The notes under the pieces were generated by a model. That model made no database searches and was not told the DNA's origin. It saw only the letters and a program-made list of their open reading frames with translations. DNA of 5,478 nt. Origin: Leclercia sp. UBA7405 (GTDB lineage: Bacteria > Pseudomonadota > Gammaproteobacteria > Enterobacterales > Enterobacteriaceae). Numbering within the stretch: position 1 is the first letter of the stretch; each line of letters opens with the position of its first letter. This document shows, one piece after another, positions 5,444-5,478 of the stretch. Location: the NCBI GenBank assembly GCA_002469605.1, contig DKMV01000365.1, positions 1 to 5,478 on the forward strand, read 5' to 3'. The position numbers and the translations under genes are program-made.

Positions 5444-5478
5444 AACCCCTGGATGAGAATCCGGGGGTTTTGTTTTTT
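5444..5478 (+). terminator. Intrinsic terminator of rpoH
   Basis: AACCCC-T-GGAT (5444-5454) pairs with ATCC-G-GGGGTT (5459-5469) as an 11-bp stem with one T-G wobble and a GAGA (GNRA-type) tetraloop. It is followed by a T-rich tract, TTTTGTTTTTT (5468-5478), that runs to the window edge. It starts 20 nt after the rpoH stop and should end the transcript efficiently. Confidence 0.93.

Overview
The window is a stretch of enterobacterial chromosome. It carries the conserved block yhhL-rsmD (minus strand), then ftsY-ftsE-ftsX and rpoH (plus strand). The order, protein lengths and near-identity of the products to the Escherichia coli proteins I remember place it in Enterobacteriaceae. The GC-rich codon use and the style of the palindromic repeat at the left edge suggest an Enterobacter/Klebsiella-type relative rather than E. 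coli itself; that genus-level guess is inference. All genes look intact. I see no insertion sequence, prophage, CRISPR array, tRNA or rRNA, and no sign of horizontal transfer.

Layout. Positions 1-93 are non-coding and hold two copies of a GC-rich REP-like palindrome. Positions 94-961 carry yhhL and rsmD, overlapping by 17 bp and read leftward. Positions 962-1098 form a divergent AT-rich promoter region between rsmD and ftsY. Positions 1099-4309 are the tightly packed ftsY-ftsE-ftsX operon, with a 2-nt gap between ftsY and ftsE and a GTGA overlap between ftsE and ftsX. Positions 4310-4566 are a dense regulatory region upstream of rpoH. It contains an extended -10 promoter (P1), a 12-bp hairpin that begins on that -10, two DnaA boxes, a sigma-E promoter (P3), an overlapping sigma-70 promoter (P4), a CRP site with a likely CRP-dependent promoter (P5), and a near-consensus sigma-54 promoter (P6). 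Positions 4567-5424 are rpoH, whose 5' coding part retains the complementarity of the E. coli heat-sensing mRNA. A strong intrinsic terminator closes the window.

How the genes work together. RsmD methylates 16S rRNA. FtsY is the SRP receptor that delivers ribosome-nascent chain complexes to the inner membrane. FtsEX is the divisome ABC-type complex that controls periplasmic peptidoglycan hydrolysis at the septum. RpoH is the heat-shock sigma factor; in E. coli it is itself brought to the membrane by SRP/FtsY for quality control, so the first and last plus-strand genes of this block are functionally linked. I found no undescribed system. The points most worth a second look are all in the rpoH leader: the hairpin superimposed on P1, the stacking of four overlapping elements in about 34 bp, and the sigma-54 site.
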